From positions 1,397,001 through 1,461,000 of the forward strand of contig NZ_LR134167.1 of NCBI RefSeq assembly GCF_900635775.1: a DNA stretch of 64,000 nt, read 5' to 3'. Positions 1 to 8,318 of the stretch are shown here, piece by piece; within the stretch, counting starts at the first letter, position 1; every line of letters begins with the position of its first letter. The DNA comes from Avibacterium volantium (GTDB taxonomy: Bacteria; Pseudomonadota; Gammaproteobacteria; Enterobacterales; Pasteurellaceae). A program made the position numbers and the translations under genes. The notes under the pieces were generated by a model. That model made no database searches, was not told the DNA's origin, and saw only the letters and a program-made list of their open reading frames with translations.

Positions 1-84
1 TAAAGTTTCTTTTAATTTGTCAGCAAGCTCTTTTGCACGCACGCAATAAGGGCAACCAGGGCGACCAAAAATAACAACGAACAT
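1..84 (-). CDS. grxA: Glutaredoxin 1, N-terminal part only (runs off the window)
   Basis: Only the first 28 codons are inside the window. The reading begins MFVVIFGRPGCPYCVRAK, carrying the CPYC redox pair of the glutaredoxin-1 family, a small cytoplasmic disulfide reductase that uses glutathione and serves ribonucleotide reductase among others. An ATG two codons upstream (position 90) also exists, but it sits directly against the AGGAA ribosome site. The ATG at 84 has a normal six-base spacing, so I prefer it. It is divergent from rimK, and grxA also lies near rimK in E. coli. The length and C-terminus cannot be judged. Confidence 0.9.
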   Translation of the reverse strand, partial: MFVVIFGRPGCPYCVRAKELADKLKETL

Positions 85-279
85 AATCATTTCCTTCTGT
101 TAGGGCCAAGCACATTGGCTAGATAAAAATGCAAATAGACAAAATGCTTAGCAAGATAAAAAATTGTGCAAATTGTACTGATTATGGCAAAAAGAATAAA
201 GGAGTTTTTTAGCATTGTTGTAATTGGTGTAATATATCAAAATAACTGTTTGAGAGCCTTGTAGCCGAAGTAGGAAAAA

Positions 280-1197
280 ATGAAATTATTAATGTTATGC
301 CGCGAGCCGCGCCTTTATAGCTGCCAACGATTGAAAGAAGCCGCAGAAAGTTGCGGTCATCAAATGGATATTCTCGATCCCAATCGTTTTGTGCTAAAAC
401 TCAGCGAAAAAGCACCGCACTTTGATTTATATTATCAGCCAAATCGTGAAGCCGAGCCTTATTTATTGCCCGATTATGATGCCGTATTGCCGCGCTTTGG
501 ATCAGCGAGTACACAAATGGGTTGTGCTGTATTGCAACATTTTCAGGCAAAAGGTGTGGCTTGTTTAAATGACGTTGAGCCTTTTCTTAAAGCGCGTGAT
601 AAATGGTGGAGCTTGCAGATTTTAGTTCAGCACGGCATTGCCGTTCCTTCTTCTTTACTGGCTGGCAGTGAAACGCGAGCGAAAGAAAGCCTTGAATTGA
701 TCGGCTCGCCGACCATTTTGAAAACCTTAAGTGGATCGCAAGGCATTGGCGTGATCTTAGCGGAGAGCCAAAGTAGCGCCAGTAGCATTGTGGAAACCTT
801 AAATCATTCTGGCGTGCCTGTGTTAATGCAGCAGTTTATTAGCGAAGCACAAGGGGGCGATGTGCGCTGTTTTGTGGTGGGCGGAAAAGTGATCGCCACA
901 ATGGAACGCAAAGGGCAAGAGGGCGAGTTTCGCGCCAATATTCACCGTGGAGGAACGGGCGAGCAAGTGTGGCTCAGTGACCAGGAAAAACAAATTGCCC
1001 TTACCGCCACGCAAGCCTTAGGCTTAGATGTAGCTGGGGTAGATTTAATTCGTTCGCATCAAGGCTTGTTGGTGTTAGAAGTCAATGCCAGCCCCGGCTT
1101 AGAAATGATCGAAAAAACCAGCGGTTTGGATATTGCGTTGCAAATGATCTTGCATTTGGAGCGAAAAAGCCAAGCCAGATCAAAAAATAACGAATAA
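280..1197 (+). CDS. rimK: RimK, ribosomal protein S6 glutamate ligase (ATP-grasp)
   Basis: This cytoplasmic ATP-grasp ligase adds glutamate residues to the C-terminus of ribosomal protein S6. The 305-residue length is normal for RimK. The glycine-rich ATP loop GSQGIGV is at about residues 152-158, the strand [11 protein letters not shown] at 194-204, the basic segment [10 protein letters not shown] at 216-225, and the metal-binding end EVNASPGLE at 267-275. An AGGA ribosome site precedes the ATG. It is divergent from grxA. Related RimK paralogues can act on other substrates, so the S6 target is inferred from family membership and the grxA neighbourhood. Confidence 0.92.
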   Translation: MKLLMLCREPRLYSCQRLKEAAESCGHQMDILDPNRFVLKLSEKAPHFDLYYQPNREAEPYLLPDYDAVLPRFGSASTQMGCAVLQHFQAKGVACLNDVEPFLKARDKWWSLQILVQHGIAVPSSLLAGSETRAKESLELIGSPTILKTLSGSQGIGVILAESQSSASSIVETLNHSGVPVLMQQFISEAQGGDVRCFVVGGKVIATMERKGQEGEFRANIHRGGTGEQVWLSDQEKQIALTATQALGLDVAGVDLIRSHQGLLVLEVNASPGLEMIEKTSGLDIALQMILHLERKSQARSKNNE

Positions 1198-1307
1198 ATA
1201 GCAAGTGCGGTAGAAAATTTGTGTATTTTTTGTTTTAATAAAGCCGTTTTCTCGCAAATTTTGCGGTTTCTAACGGCATTGCCCAATTCAAATAGGTGAG
1301 GTTTCCT

Positions 1308-1847
1308 ATGATTATTTATTTGCACGGTTTTGATTCTAACAGCCCTGGTAATCACGAAAAAATAATGCAGTTAAAATTTATTGATGACGATGTGCGATTC
1401 ATCAATTACAGCACCTTGCACCCTCGTTATGATATGCAGTTTTTGCTCAATGAAGTGCATAAATTAGTATCAGAAAGCAATGATAAAATGCCTCTTATTT
1501 GTGGTGTTGGGCTTGGTGGCTATTGGGCGGAGCGCATTGGCTTTTTGTGTGGTATCAAGCAGGCAATTTTTAACCCGAATTTGTTCCCTTATGAAAATAT
1601 GCAAGGCAGAATAGATCGCCCTGAAGAATATCAAGATATTGCCACCAAATGTGTTGAAAATTTCCGTTTAAAAAATAAGGGAAATTGCTTAGTTTTTCTT
1701 TCTACTCAAGATGAAGTGTTAGATGCTCAGCGTAGCGCAGAAACCCTTTCTCCTTTTTATGAGGTGATTTGGGACGAAAACGAAGGTCATAAATTCAAAA
1801 AAATTTCGCAACATTTACAACAAATTAAAGCCTTTAAAACGGCATAA
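1308..1847 (+). CDS. ycfP: YcfP family predicted alpha/beta-hydrolase-like protein
   Basis: The protein begins [18 protein letters not shown] and contains [15 protein letters not shown], both hallmarks of the YcfP (UPF0227) family. These are small cytoplasmic proteins with an alpha/beta-hydrolase fold. The GVGLGG stretch sits where a nucleophile elbow would be but lacks the usual serine, so enzyme activity is uncertain. A GTG four codons upstream is in frame, but the ATG at 1308 is placed correctly after TAGGTGAG and matches the family start. It has 179 residues. The exact function is not established for the family. Confidence 0.88.
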   Translation: MIIYLHGFDSNSPGNHEKIMQLKFIDDDVRFINYSTLHPRYDMQFLLNEVHKLVSESNDKMPLICGVGLGGYWAERIGFLCGIKQAIFNPNLFPYENMQGRIDRPEEYQDIATKCVENFRLKNKGNCLVFLSTQDEVLDAQRSAETLSPFYEVIWDENEGHKFKKISQHLQQIKAFKTA

Positions 1848-1852
1848 AAATA

Positions 1853-1880
1853 GGGCGGATTGAAATTATCCGCCCTTTTA
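1853..1880 (+). terminator. Rho-independent terminator after ycfP
   Basis: GGGCGGAT and ATCCGCCC form an 8-bp stem followed by TTTTAT. It sits between the ends of ycfP and the convergent gene at 1889, so it may stop transcription from both sides. Confidence 0.8.
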
Positions 1881-1888
1881 TTTGTTGT

Positions 1889-2497
1889 CTAAACCTCTTC
1901 CTGTGTTTGGCGATCAAGCTCGAATTGTGGTGGAAGTTGTGGTTTTAATTCATCTTCATCAATTTTTTCGACATCTGGCGTATCCAGTAAGCGTTCTGCT
2001 TTGCTATGGGCGCTTTTTTCTTTACCTAATAGCTGTGGCAAAATTTTACCGTAACTGCCTTTTGGCGATAAGGCACTGCTGATAAAAGCGCGATTAAAAT
2101 CATCGCCAAATTCCTTGTCTAACACCGTGTCATTTAAAATAAAATAGCCTTTGTTTGGCAAGGCAATGTAGCTCAACACATCTTTAGGTGAGAAATCGGG
2201 AAAGATTTTTTGTAGTTCATCTAGCCAATTATCCGTATCGCCTTCCACCTTAAGAGATTTCATTTCTTTGATTAAACTAATGGCGAAGCTTTTGCCTTCC
2301 ACGGGTTTATCAAAGTTGAATGAAAGCATTAAAGGGCGTTGATTTTCTTGATAATTTCCCGTTTCTGAATAGAGGCTTAGGGTGTAAATTTGAAATGGCC
2401 CCCAGTTATAATCAGCATTACCCACCATTTCCCAATCCGCCCAAAGTGCGGTGGAAAATAAGGCAGAAATTAAAAATGCGACAAGTTTTTTTTTCAT
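1889..2497 (-). CDS. Exported chalcone-isomerase-like protein
   Basis: A 202-residue protein with a clear signal peptide (MKKK, a hydrophobic stretch, then ALWA before DWEM), so it is exported, probably to the periplasm. The middle follows the pattern of bacterial chalcone-isomerase-like proteins: an early strand ending in LYSE, a hydrophobic LMLSFNFDKPV strand, and a late ILNDTVLDKEFGDDFNRAF segment ahead of an SALSPKGSYGKILPQLLG-type end. The C-terminus is an acidic, Gln-rich tail. The family has no settled role in bacteria and no plant-type substrate is implied. It lies downstream of csdE on the same strand after a 58-base gap. The family assignment is by pattern only. Confidence 0.65.
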   Translation of the reverse strand: MKKKLVAFLISALFSTALWADWEMVGNADYNWGPFQIYTLSLYSETGNYQENQRPLMLSFNFDKPVEGKSFAISLIKEMKSLKVEGDTDNWLDELQKIFPDFSPKDVLSYIALPNKGYFILNDTVLDKEFGDDFNRAFISSALSPKGSYGKILPQLLGKEKSAHSKAERLLDTPDVEKIDEDELKPQLPPQFELDRQTQEEV

Positions 2498-2555
2498 TAT
2501 TCTTCCTGATAAATTGCTTGTGGCGATTATAGCAAGTTTTTTATTTTCGACAGAT

Positions 2556-2945
2556 TTAATTTGTACAAGTTGCTAAATTTCGCACAATTTGCTCAATTTG
2601 TTTTAAGCCATTTAAGCGCGTACTGCTTAATCGTTGAGCAATGCCAAGTTCATCAAAATAAGCGGTTAAGTCAAAGGATTGCAGTTGCTCTGCGGTTTTG
2701 CCGTTAATTTCTTGCAAAATTAGCCAAAGCAAGCCGTTAATAATGCGCGCTTCGCTAAAGGCATTAAACATAAAAGTGCGGTCGTTTTTTTCTTCAAATT
2801 TGAACCAAACCTTGGCTTCGCAACCTGAAATAGGCTGCATTTGGGCGAGCGTTTGTTCATCAGGGCGAGAGAGATTTTTTCCGCTTTGAATGATGAAGCG
2901 GTAGCGATCTTCCCAATTTTTGGCGTTTTTAATTTCTGTTCTCAT
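2556..2945 (-). CDS. csdE: CsdE/SufE-type sulfur acceptor
   Basis: This SufE-family protein accepts persulfide sulfur from a cysteine desulfurase and passes it on for Fe-S cluster or other sulfur chemistry. The acceptor cysteine is C42 in ISGCEAKVW, and the end SSTRLNGL resembles CsdE more than SufE. It has 129 residues, within the family range. The gene starts four bases after the stop of the desulfurase gene, so the two are co-transcribed, which supports pairing of the two products. SufE is the alternative name. Confidence 0.85.
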   Translation of the reverse strand: MRTEIKNAKNWEDRYRFIIQSGKNLSRPDEQTLAQMQPISGCEAKVWFKFEEKNDRTFMFNAFSEARIINGLLWLILQEINGKTAEQLQSFDLTAYFDELGIAQRLSSTRLNGLKQIEQIVRNLATCTN

Positions 2946-2949
2946 TGCG

Positions 2950-4149
2950 TTAATCTAACAAGGCTAAGGCGTTATCCAACGCGTTAAAAAAGTGTTCAAT
3001 ATCTTGCTCATTATTGTAAGGGGCAAGGGAAAGGCGTAATGTACCACGTTGTCCGAGCCTTGCCAAATAAGGTTGAGCGCAATGTTCGCCAGCGCGCAGG
3101 GCAATATTTTGTTCGCTCAACAGGGTAGCAAGATCAGAAAGATCGATATGCTTAAATAAAAAGCTAATAATTGGGCTGTGATCGCCATAAGCAAAAAGCT
3201 GGCAAGCAGGGTATTGTTGCAAGCGTGTGATGATTTTTTCGCTTAATTGCGCGACATACTGATGTGCGGCATTGTTGTCCCATTTTTCCAACCATTCTAG
3301 CACCGCATTAAAACCGATTACGCCAGCAATATTCGGCGTGCCAGCTTCAAGTTTATAAGGTAATTCAGCAAATTCTGTTTGCTGTGCGCTGACTTTCTGC
3401 ACCATTTTGCCACCAAATAATAAGGGCTGAAGTTGATTAAGTGCGGTCAATTTTCCAGCCAAAACGCCAAGCCCTGTTGGGCCATAGATTTTGTGTGCGG
3501 AAAAGGTGAGAAAATCTACGTCAAGTTGTTGTAAATCAAGGGAAAGATGATTAATCGCTTGTGCCGCATCGGCTAAGATGAATGCGTTACTTTGGCGGCG
3601 AATAATCGGGATTAAATCAGCCAAAAGCTGCATCACGCCCGTTACATTGGACATCATCGTCAAGGCAACAATTTTGCAGTTTTTTTGCACCGCACTTTTT
3701 AATGCACGATCATCAATAACGCCGTTAGTCTGCAATGGCAGAATGATCAATTTCGCCCCAGTTTTTTGGCTTAGCTGCTGCCAGCTGACAAAATTGGCGT
3801 GGTGTTCCGCTTCTGTGATGATGATTTCATCTTGTGGCGTAAGCTGTGGCAGCAGGCCGTTCGCTACTAAATTAATGGCGTGCGTGGTGCCTGATGTCCA
3901 AATAATACTTTGTTCGCTTTGTGCGTTGAGCAGTTTTTTCACTCTTGCGCGCGCTTGTTCATAGCGTATGGTTTGTTGTTCATCATATTGGCTGCGATGT
4001 ACCGATCCTGCGGATTGATAGAACGCAACGGTGGCATCAATCAAGGCTTGCGGTTTTAAGCTAGTAGCGGCGCTGTCTAAATAAACGGCTGCGTTAGGTT
4101 GTTGAAAATAAGGGAAATTTTTCCGAAATTCTGAGGGGTTAAAAGCCAT
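2950..4149 (-). CDS. csdA: Cysteine desulfurase, CsdA type (PLP enzyme)
   Basis: A class V aminotransferase-fold enzyme that removes sulfur from cysteine as an enzyme-bound persulfide. The PLP lysine is K220 in [10 protein letters not shown], and the catalytic cysteine is C357 in RAGEHCAQP. The reading frame is open 56 codons further upstream, but the ATG at 4149 begins [13 protein letters not shown] as in the family, gives 399 residues and has an AGGA site seven bases before it. That start overlaps the end of the nuclease gene by 11 bases. The partner acceptor csdE follows directly. SufS is the closest alternative. No suf or isc genes are in the window. Confidence 0.88.
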   Translation of the reverse strand: MAFNPSEFRKNFPYFQQPNAAVYLDSAATSLKPQALIDATVAFYQSAGSVHRSQYDEQQTIRYEQARARVKKLLNAQSEQSIIWTSGTTHAINLVANGLLPQLTPQDEIIITEAEHHANFVSWQQLSQKTGAKLIILPLQTNGVIDDRALKSAVQKNCKIVALTMMSNVTGVMQLLADLIPIIRRQSNAFILADAAQAINHLSLDLQQLDVDFLTFSAHKIYGPTGLGVLAGKLTALNQLQPLLFGGKMVQKVSAQQTEFAELPYKLEAGTPNIAGVIGFNAVLEWLEKWDNNAAHQYVAQLSEKIITRLQQYPACQLFAYGDHSPIISFLFKHIDLSDLATLLSEQNIALRAGEHCAQPYLARLGQRGTLRLSLAPYNNEQDIEHFFNALDNALALLD

Positions 4150-4738
4150 AGAATGATCCTTTTTCTTTTTGTTGGCGTTTTTGTTTACGTTGTTCGCTTT
4201 GCATTTTTCGCCATTGTTCAGGGTAAATCGGTTGTGGATCTTGCCATAAACCGACACGTTGTGCGCGTGCCTGCTGTTGTGCGTGAAAATAGCTTTGATC
4301 GTGCGCATAACGTTCATACACCCACGCCATTCCTAGTTTTACCATTGCAAGATTGATATTTTGCCCTTGTAGGTTATACACCGTGGCAAGCGTGCGTTGA
4401 TAGCGATCATAGCCCACAATTTGCAGCTGAACCGCTTGCTTATGAATCAGGTTGGTTAAGGTTTGGCGCGATTTATTACCAAAGGGTTGTTTCTTTTCTG
4501 GCGCATCAATGCTGTCTAAACGGACTTTGATTTGTTTGTTATTTTCAAGCAAACAACTAAAGGTATCACCATCAGAAATTGCCACAACACGGCAAGGAAT
4601 GATACGCACTGCTTCTGCTGTTTGAGGAAGCCAAAATATTGTTGTAATAAAGAACACGAAACGCTTTCGTAACATTCTGAGCACATTGATTCTAAAAAAG
4701 TTTGAAATTTTCCTTATTGTAACGAAAAGCCATAACAA
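4139..4738 (-). CDS. Thermonuclease-like exported nuclease (SNase domain)
   Basis: The SNase/micrococcal-nuclease fold is visible from [15 protein letters not shown] through [19 protein letters not shown] and [14 protein letters not shown] to MAWVYERY. The acidic and arginine residues of the active site are present. The first 40 residues include a hydrophobic stretch ending AEA, so it is probably secreted to the periplasm or beyond. The start is uncertain: the ATG at 4738 gives 199 residues, while the ATG at 4675 gives a cleaner signal peptide ([15 protein letters not shown]). Neither has a strong ribosome site. The lysine/glutamine-rich C-terminus overlaps csdA. The link between nuclease and sulfur genes may be no more than operon proximity. 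Confidence 0.82.
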   Translation of the reverse strand: MLWLFVTIRKISNFFRINVLRMLRKRFVFFITTIFWLPQTAEAVRIIPCRVVAISDGDTFSCLLENNKQIKVRLDSIDAPEKKQPFGNKSRQTLTNLIHKQAVQLQIVGYDRYQRTLATVYNLQGQNINLAMVKLGMAWVYERYAHDQSYFHAQQQARAQRVGLWQDPQPIYPEQWRKMQSEQRKQKRQQKEKGSFYGF

Positions 4739-4798
4739 AACGAATAAAATAAGAGTAGAATTGTTGCGGTTTTAGTAAATTAACAAATTTATAGCGGT

Positions 4799-5212
4799 AT
4801 GACACAGAAGATTTTTCAGTTATTACGTTCTTTTGCCATTCTTTTTTTAATGCTTTTTCTTGGTGAGCAAATCGCTCGTTTTATTCCCATTGGCATACCT
4901 GGTAGCATTTGGGGATTGCTTTTATTATTCACCTGCCTAATGTTACAAGTGATTAAAGTGCATTGGATTTTTGCAGGTGCAAGCCTATTAATGCGTTATA
5001 TGGCAGTGCTGTTTGTGCCAGTAAGTGTGGGGATTATTCAATATTCTGACCTTTTGCTCAGCCAAGCCAAAGTGCTATTAATCCCTAATGTGGTGGCGAC
5101 AATTTTGACATTGGTACTCAGTGGCATTTTGGCGGATTATCTTTTTTCCCAACAGTCTTTTGCTGGATTACGCAAAAAAGTCTTGAAAAAACGGGCTAAG
5201 GAGAGCAAATGA
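4799..5212 (+). CDS. yohJ: YohJ/LrgA/CidA family membrane protein
   Basis: A 137-residue, very hydrophobic protein with about four membrane segments and the conserved stretch FIPIGIPGSIWGLLLLF, typical of the LrgA/CidA (UPF0299) family. Family members are inner-membrane proteins described as holin-like or as part of small-metabolite export with LrgB. It overlaps the next gene by four bases (ATGA), so the two are translated together. The C-terminus is basic ([12 protein letters not shown]). The precise role in Gram-negative bacteria is unsettled. Confidence 0.85.
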   Translation: MTQKIFQLLRSFAILFLMLFLGEQIARFIPIGIPGSIWGLLLLFTCLMLQVIKVHWIFAGASLLMRYMAVLFVPVSVGIIQYSDLLLSQAKVLLIPNVVATILTLVLSGILADYLFSQQSFAGLRKKVLKKRAKESK

Positions 5213-5895
5213 TTTACGCTTATACTTTGCTTACCCTCGCGGTTTTTATGGTTGCCTTGCAGATTAGTAAGCGGTTGAAATCAATCATTTTTAATAGCTT
5301 TATCCTTACCGTAGCAATGTTGATTTCCATTGTTGTGATGTTTAATGTGCCTTATCCTGATTATATGGCAGGGAATGCACCGTTAAATCATTTATTGGGG
5401 GTGAGTGTGGTTGCCCTCGCATTGCCGTTATACGAACAGTTTCGCCAAATTAAAGAATATTGGAAAACGATTTTATTTATCACCGCACTTTCTTCTTTAT
5501 TCTCAATGGTAGTGGGAGCAGTGCTCGCCTTGTTGCTTGGGGCAGAACCTGAACTGGTTGCAACGATTTTACCAAAATCCGTTACCACGCCAATTGCGAT
5601 GGAAATTGCTCAAAACATTGGTGGTATTCCTTCCGTTGCGGCAGCGGCGGTGTTGATTGCAGGGTTGCAAGGGTCAATGTTTGGTTATTTAATTCTGAAA
5701 GTTATAAAAATAAAGTATGCCGAATCCATTGGGCTTTCAGTGGGGGCAGTTTCGCACGTTTTAGGTACGGTGAGTTGTATGGAAGTTGATCCTAAAGCGG
5801 GGAACTATAGCTCAATCGCCTTGGTGCTTTGTGGTATCTTAAGTTCCATTTTTGCTCCTTTTGTATTCAAATTAATTTATTTCTGGGTGGTGTAG
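5209..5895 (+). CDS. yohK: YohK/LrgB family membrane protein
   Basis: The LrgB-family partner of the preceding gene. It has 228 residues and many hydrophobic helices, with the conserved segments [19 protein letters not shown] and [13 protein letters not shown]. It is an inner-membrane protein encoded directly after its LrgA-type partner with a four-base overlap, and the dgt gene follows two bases later. Proposed family roles are control of murein hydrolases or transport of small organic acids. The sequence does not decide between them. Confidence 0.85.
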   Translation: MIYAYTLLTLAVFMVALQISKRLKSIIFNSFILTVAMLISIVVMFNVPYPDYMAGNAPLNHLLGVSVVALALPLYEQFRQIKEYWKTILFITALSSLFSMVVGAVLALLLGAEPELVATILPKSVTTPIAMEIAQNIGGIPSVAAAAVLIAGLQGSMFGYLILKVIKIKYAESIGLSVGAVSHVLGTVSCMEVDPKAGNYSSIALVLCGILSSIFAPFVFKLIYFWVV

Positions 5896-5896
5896 A

Positions 5897-7249
5897 ATGA
5901 AAAATGCAGTGAATAGCCTTTGGCACGAACGTTATATCCCTGATAGTCCGCGAGAAAAAGATCACCGCCCGCCATTTCGCCGTGATCGTGGACGTATCTT
6001 GCACAGTGCGGCATTTCGCTGCCTACAAGCTAAAACGCAAATTCACGCCGTGGGTGAAAATGATTTTTACCGCACGCGCTTAACCCATTCTTTGGAAGTG
6101 GCACAAATTGGTAGCAGCTTGGTGGCACAACTCAAATTCATCGAAGCATTTGCCCATTTAGCCGAACAATTAAAGACGGATAAAAGCCTTTTACAAAAAC
6201 AGCTAAAACCCTTATTGCCCTCCAATGATCTGATTGAAAGCCTGTGCTTTGCCCACGATATTGGACACCCACCTTTTGGACACGGTGGGGAAGTGGCATT
6301 AAATTATATGATGCGCGATCACGGTGGTTTTGAAGGCAATGCACAAACCTTTCGCTTATTAACTAAGTTAGAGCCTTATACCGCCAATGCAGGAATGAAT
6401 TTAACCCGCCGCACTTTGCTTGGCGTGGTGAAATATCCTGCTATTTTAGATTGTTCTTCACCGCAATATGGTGAAATTTTGCCACAAGGGAGTGAAAATC
6501 CCTTGTATGCCAAAATTGCAGATTGGAAACCGGGAAAAGGCATCTTTCGTGATGATCTGGAAATGTTTCACTGGCTATTGTCGCCATTAAGCGAAAAAGA
6601 TCGTCAGCTTTTTCAGCAATTTAGCGAACCCAGAGTAACGCCACAGCAAACGTTAAAAACTCGCTACAAATCTTTAGATTGTAGCATTATGGAGCTGGCG
6701 GACGATATTGCTTACGGTGTTCACGATTTAGAAGATGCCATTGTGGTCGGCGTGATTCATTTACATCAATGGCAAGAGGCGTTGCAGCAGCTTAAAAATA
6801 GCCCTTCTCAATGGATCAAGCAGAGTATTGAAAGCCTGAGCAAGAAATTGTTTTCAGCACATCATTATGAACGTAAAAATGCTATTGGTGCATTGGTAAA
6901 TTATTTTATCACCAATGTGCGGTGGAAAATTAATCCTGAATTTGATGATCCTTTGCTCCGCTATAATGCTGAATTGCCAGAAGATGTGATTAGCGTGCTA
7001 AACGTGTTTACCGATTTTGTGTGGCAATATGTCATTCGTGATGTTAATACGCAACGCATTGAGTATAAAGGACAGCGAATGCTGACAGAAATGTTTCAAA
7101 TTTTTGAGAGCGATCCTGAACGCCTGTTACCGCGTAACACAGCGGCACGTTGGAAAAATGCAGAGCCGAATCAGAAAAAACGGATTATCTGTGATTACAT
7201 TGCGGGAATGTCAGATGCTTACGCAATGAAAGTGTATCAACAGCTTTGA
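5897..7249 (+). CDS. dgt: dGTP triphosphohydrolase-like HD protein
   Basis: An HD-domain enzyme that splits dGTP into deoxyguanosine and triphosphate and so helps set the dNTP pool. Metal ligands are visible as H64 in [13 protein letters not shown]120-D121 in [16 protein letters not shown], and the later Asp in [15 protein letters not shown]. The N-terminus has the family's [15 protein letters not shown] motif. The 450-residue length and the insert between the HD halves resemble the shorter dGTPase-like branch, so the exact nucleotide preference is inferred. It begins two bases after yohK and probably shares its transcript. Confidence 0.87.
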   Translation: MKNAVNSLWHERYIPDSPREKDHRPPFRRDRGRILHSAAFRCLQAKTQIHAVGENDFYRTRLTHSLEVAQIGSSLVAQLKFIEAFAHLAEQLKTDKSLLQKQLKPLLPSNDLIESLCFAHDIGHPPFGHGGEVALNYMMRDHGGFEGNAQTFRLLTKLEPYTANAGMNLTRRTLLGVVKYPAILDCSSPQYGEILPQGSENPLYAKIADWKPGKGIFRDDLEMFHWLLSPLSEKDRQLFQQFSEPRVTPQQTLKTRYKSLDCSIMELADDIAYGVHDLEDAIVVGVIHLHQWQEALQQLKNSPSQWIKQSIESLSKKLFSAHHYERKNAIGALVNYFITNVRWKINPEFDDPLLRYNAELPEDVISVLNVFTDFVWQYVIRDVNTQRIEYKGQRMLTEMFQIFESDPERLLPRNTAARWKNAEPNQKKRIICDYIAGMSDAYAMKVYQQL

Positions 7250-7263
7250 TCCAAGAATGGGGG

Positions 7264-7599
7264 CTAAATACAGCCTCCACAGCTTCCGCAACGCCAATCG
7301 TCTTTATTTACGGCTTGGTAAAACCAACGCATATAATTTTCTTCTAATGGAATATCGGCAGCAATAAATACATCACTTAGCCACTCAATGTTAGCGAGAA
7401 TCCAATCATCTTCATCAAGCCCTTCTAAATAAAGTTCATCGGTAGGATCGATGAAATTATAAATTCCCCTTGTTCCCATATCGTGTTCACGTTTGTGTTC
7501 TGGAATATTAAGCGGATTACCTTGATAAAAAATTTCCCAATGTCCTAAACACAGTGTGTTGCCTTGTGTACTCCAGCGAGCAGTGAATGGATTTTCCAT
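7264..7599 (-). CDS. Small acidic protein of unknown function ending CGSCGGCI
   Basis: I do not recognise this 111-residue protein. It is acidic and rich in Trp and Tyr (GHWEIFYQGN, DDWILANIEW, MRWFYQAV), with a conserved-looking MGTRGIYNFID stretch in the middle. It ends in a Cys-rich tail, WRCGSCGGCI, which could bind a metal or a cluster or be a site of modification. No signal peptide or membrane segment is seen. It is convergent with dgt, 14 bases from its end, and divergent from lrp. Codon use is like the neighbours, so I take it as a real resident gene. The start at 7599 is the only ATG that keeps the Trp-rich N-terminus. Confidence 0.7.
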   Translation of the reverse strand: MENPFTARWSTQGNTLCLGHWEIFYQGNPLNIPEHKREHDMGTRGIYNFIDPTDELYLEGLDEDDWILANIEWLSDVFIAADIPLEENYMRWFYQAVNKDDWRCGSCGGCI

Positions 7600-7837
7600 A
7601 ATGCGTATGAATTGTTATTAGTCATTGGTTGAATTATCGATCTAATTAAAATGAAGTCGAATACCCAATTCACCTTATTTTTTATAAGGGCATTATTTTA
7701 AAGTGCGGTGTAATTTTGAACGATTTTTAATTTTTAAAGTCTGAAGTTTCCCCTATAAAATTTTATAGAATAGTGTAAAATTAGTCGTTATTTCTATTTT
7801 AAGCGGTATTTTACCGTCATTTACGGTGGAAAATTTT

Positions 7838-8317
7838 ATGGAAAAAAAATTACCTAAAGCCCTTGATGCCATTGATATAAAAATTCTGAATGAATTACAG
7901 CGTAATGGCAAAATTTCTAATATTGACCTTTCAAAGAAAGTCGGATTATCGCCAACCCCTTGTTTGGAGCGTGTAAAACGCTTGGAAAAACAAGGGGTGA
8001 TTATGGGATACCGTGCCTTGCTTAACCCTGAATTGTTGGATTCGCCGTTGCTCGTGATCGTAGAAATCACCCTTGTGCGCGGAAAACCTGATGTATTTGA
8101 AGAATTTAACGAAGCAGTGCAACAGCTTGATGAAATTCAAGAATGTCATTTGGTGTCGGGGGATTTTGATTATTTACTCAAAACCCGTGTGGCGGATATG
8201 GCGGCATACCGCAAATTGCTTGGCACAACCTTGTTGCGTTTGCCCGGCGTGAACGATACTCGTACCTATGTGGTAATGGAAGAAGTGAAACAGACCAATT
8301 TTTTACAATTAAAATAA
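7838..8317 (+). CDS. lrp: Leucine-responsive regulatory protein Lrp
   Basis: A global transcription regulator of the Lrp/AsnC family. The N-terminal helix-turn-helix covers [26 protein letters not shown] in two overlapping pieces, and the C-terminal ligand-binding RAM domain includes [16 protein letters not shown] and [17 protein letters not shown] four codons upstream is in frame, but the ATG at 7838 ([13 protein letters not shown]) fits the family and gives 159 residues. It sits directly before ftsK, two bases apart, as in other gamma-proteobacteria. Confidence 0.95.
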   Translation: MEKKLPKALDAIDIKILNELQRNGKISNIDLSKKVGLSPTPCLERVKRLEKQGVIMGYRALLNPELLDSPLLVIVEITLVRGKPDVFEEFNEAVQQLDEIQECHLVSGDFDYLLKTRVADMAAYRKLLGTTLLRLPGVNDTRTYVVMEEVKQTNFLQLK

Positions 8318-8318
8318 G

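Noticed and set aside
4153-4356. A 67-codon frame over the csdA-nuclease junction on the plus strand
   Set aside because: It lies opposite two solid genes and has no ribosome site or homology.
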